From: Verrucomicrobiia bacterium
GTDB taxonomy: Bacteria; Verrucomicrobiota; Verrucomicrobiia; Limisphaerales; UBA11358
Direction: 5' to 3'
Length of the DNA: 5,634 nt
NCBI GenBank assembly: GCA_030044395.1
Contig: JASHVW010000406.1
Span: 1-5,634 of the forward strand
A program made the translations under genes and the position numbers. The notes under the pieces are model-generated. The model made no database searches. It saw only the letters and a list, made by a program, of their open reading frames with translations, and was not told the origin of the DNA. Below are positions 5,528 to 5,634 of the stretch, one piece after another; the first letter of the stretch is position 1, and each line of letters begins with the position of its first letter.

Positions 5528-5634
5528 TCACGCCTTCCCCAATGTTTTGGCGCAATAGCTGTTCAAACTCTCGCCTGCAGCCAAGGCTTTGGCCGCCAGA
5601 CGACGGTGCAACGCCGGTTCAACCCGTAACACAA
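5528..5634 (-). CDS. HicB-type antitoxin-like protein, C-terminal end (5' end outside window)
   Basis: Reading the minus strand from the window edge, an open frame of 34 complete codons runs to a TGA at complement 5530-5528. Its residues include VLRVEPALHRRLAAKAL and then AGESLNSYCAKTLGKA. The pattern 'lR(v/l)...LH..La..A...g.SLN.y....L' is the ribbon-helix-helix C-terminus of HicB-family antitoxins and related HicB-like DNA-binding proteins: the first strand, helix 1 after LH, the turn at G-E-S, and helix 2 starting SLN. Such proteins bind operator DNA as dimers, and in true HicAB systems the N-terminal half neutralises the HicA mRNA interferase. The N-terminus and any toxin gene lie beyond the window, so it may equally be a solitary HicB-like protein. 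It faces the lemA-M48 operon tail to tail. Confidence 0.72.
   Translation of the reverse strand, partial: VLRVEPALHRRLAAKALAAGESLNSYCAKTLGKA

Noticed and set aside
5172..5558. 128-codon plus-strand frame overlapping the M48 3' end and the right intergenic region
   Set aside because: Arg-rich composition is that of an off-frame reading of the M48 gene; the part past the stop shows no domain and conflicts with the better-supported microprotein and HicB-like frames.
5580..5593. GCCAA-GGCT-TTGGC hairpin near the right end
   Set aside because: It falls inside the HicB-like coding frame, where it encodes the Ala/Lys-rich helix, and has no T-run, so it is likely a coding coincidence.

Overview
The window reads as an ordinary chromosomal stretch of a moderately GC-rich Gram-negative-type bacterium. 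The style of the proteins suggests the PVC group, perhaps Verrucomicrobiota (Pedosphaera/Limisphaerales-like): a LysM + YkuD L,D-transpeptidase with a 'SHSNPLLIQKLNP' LysM half, a soluble multi-PAS kinase with HDLNN/NLCTNARDAM boxes, and a LemA plus long M48 peptidase pair. This taxonomic guess is an inference from family resemblance, not a search result.

Layout, left to right. (1) Bases 1-611 (+) hold the 3' part of a cell-wall L,D-transpeptidase gene, with a LysM remnant followed by a complete YkuD catalytic domain. (2) Bases 612-735 are a short intergenic region with a 15-bp near-perfect direct repeat (period 24 bp), the second copy carrying a TATAAG box, and a 10-codon reading frame that overlaps the next start as ATGA. 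(3) Bases 736-2616 (+) encode a soluble histidine kinase with three tandem PAS domains spaced exactly 128 residues apart, then HisKA and HATPase_c, with no receiver domain. (4) Bases 2617-2773 are intergenic, with two small inverted repeats and a Shine-Dalgarno for the next gene. (5) Bases 2774-3421 (+) encode a LemA protein, coupled by a TAATG stop/start overlap to (6) 3421-5367 (+), a 648-residue HtpX-like M48 zinc metallopeptidase with four predicted membrane segments and a long helical C-terminal extension ending in a TerB-like 'ADG..L.E' segment. (7) Bases 5368-5527 contain a possible 25-residue single-span membrane microprotein (5428-5505). (8) At the right edge, on the minus strand, lies the C-terminal end of a HicB-type antitoxin-like protein (5528-5634), convergent with the peptidase gene.

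Functionally, the lemA/M48 pair is the clearest operon and probably acts in the inner membrane in protein quality control or envelope stress. The L,D-transpeptidase acts on peptidoglycan, and the kinase probably senses a cytosolic signal through its PAS stack and signals to a regulator encoded elsewhere. Nothing in the window amounts to a clearly new system. The points most worth checking are the two short genes at the right end, the C-terminal fusion of the peptidase, the shortened G2 box of the kinase and the repeat upstream of the kinase gene.
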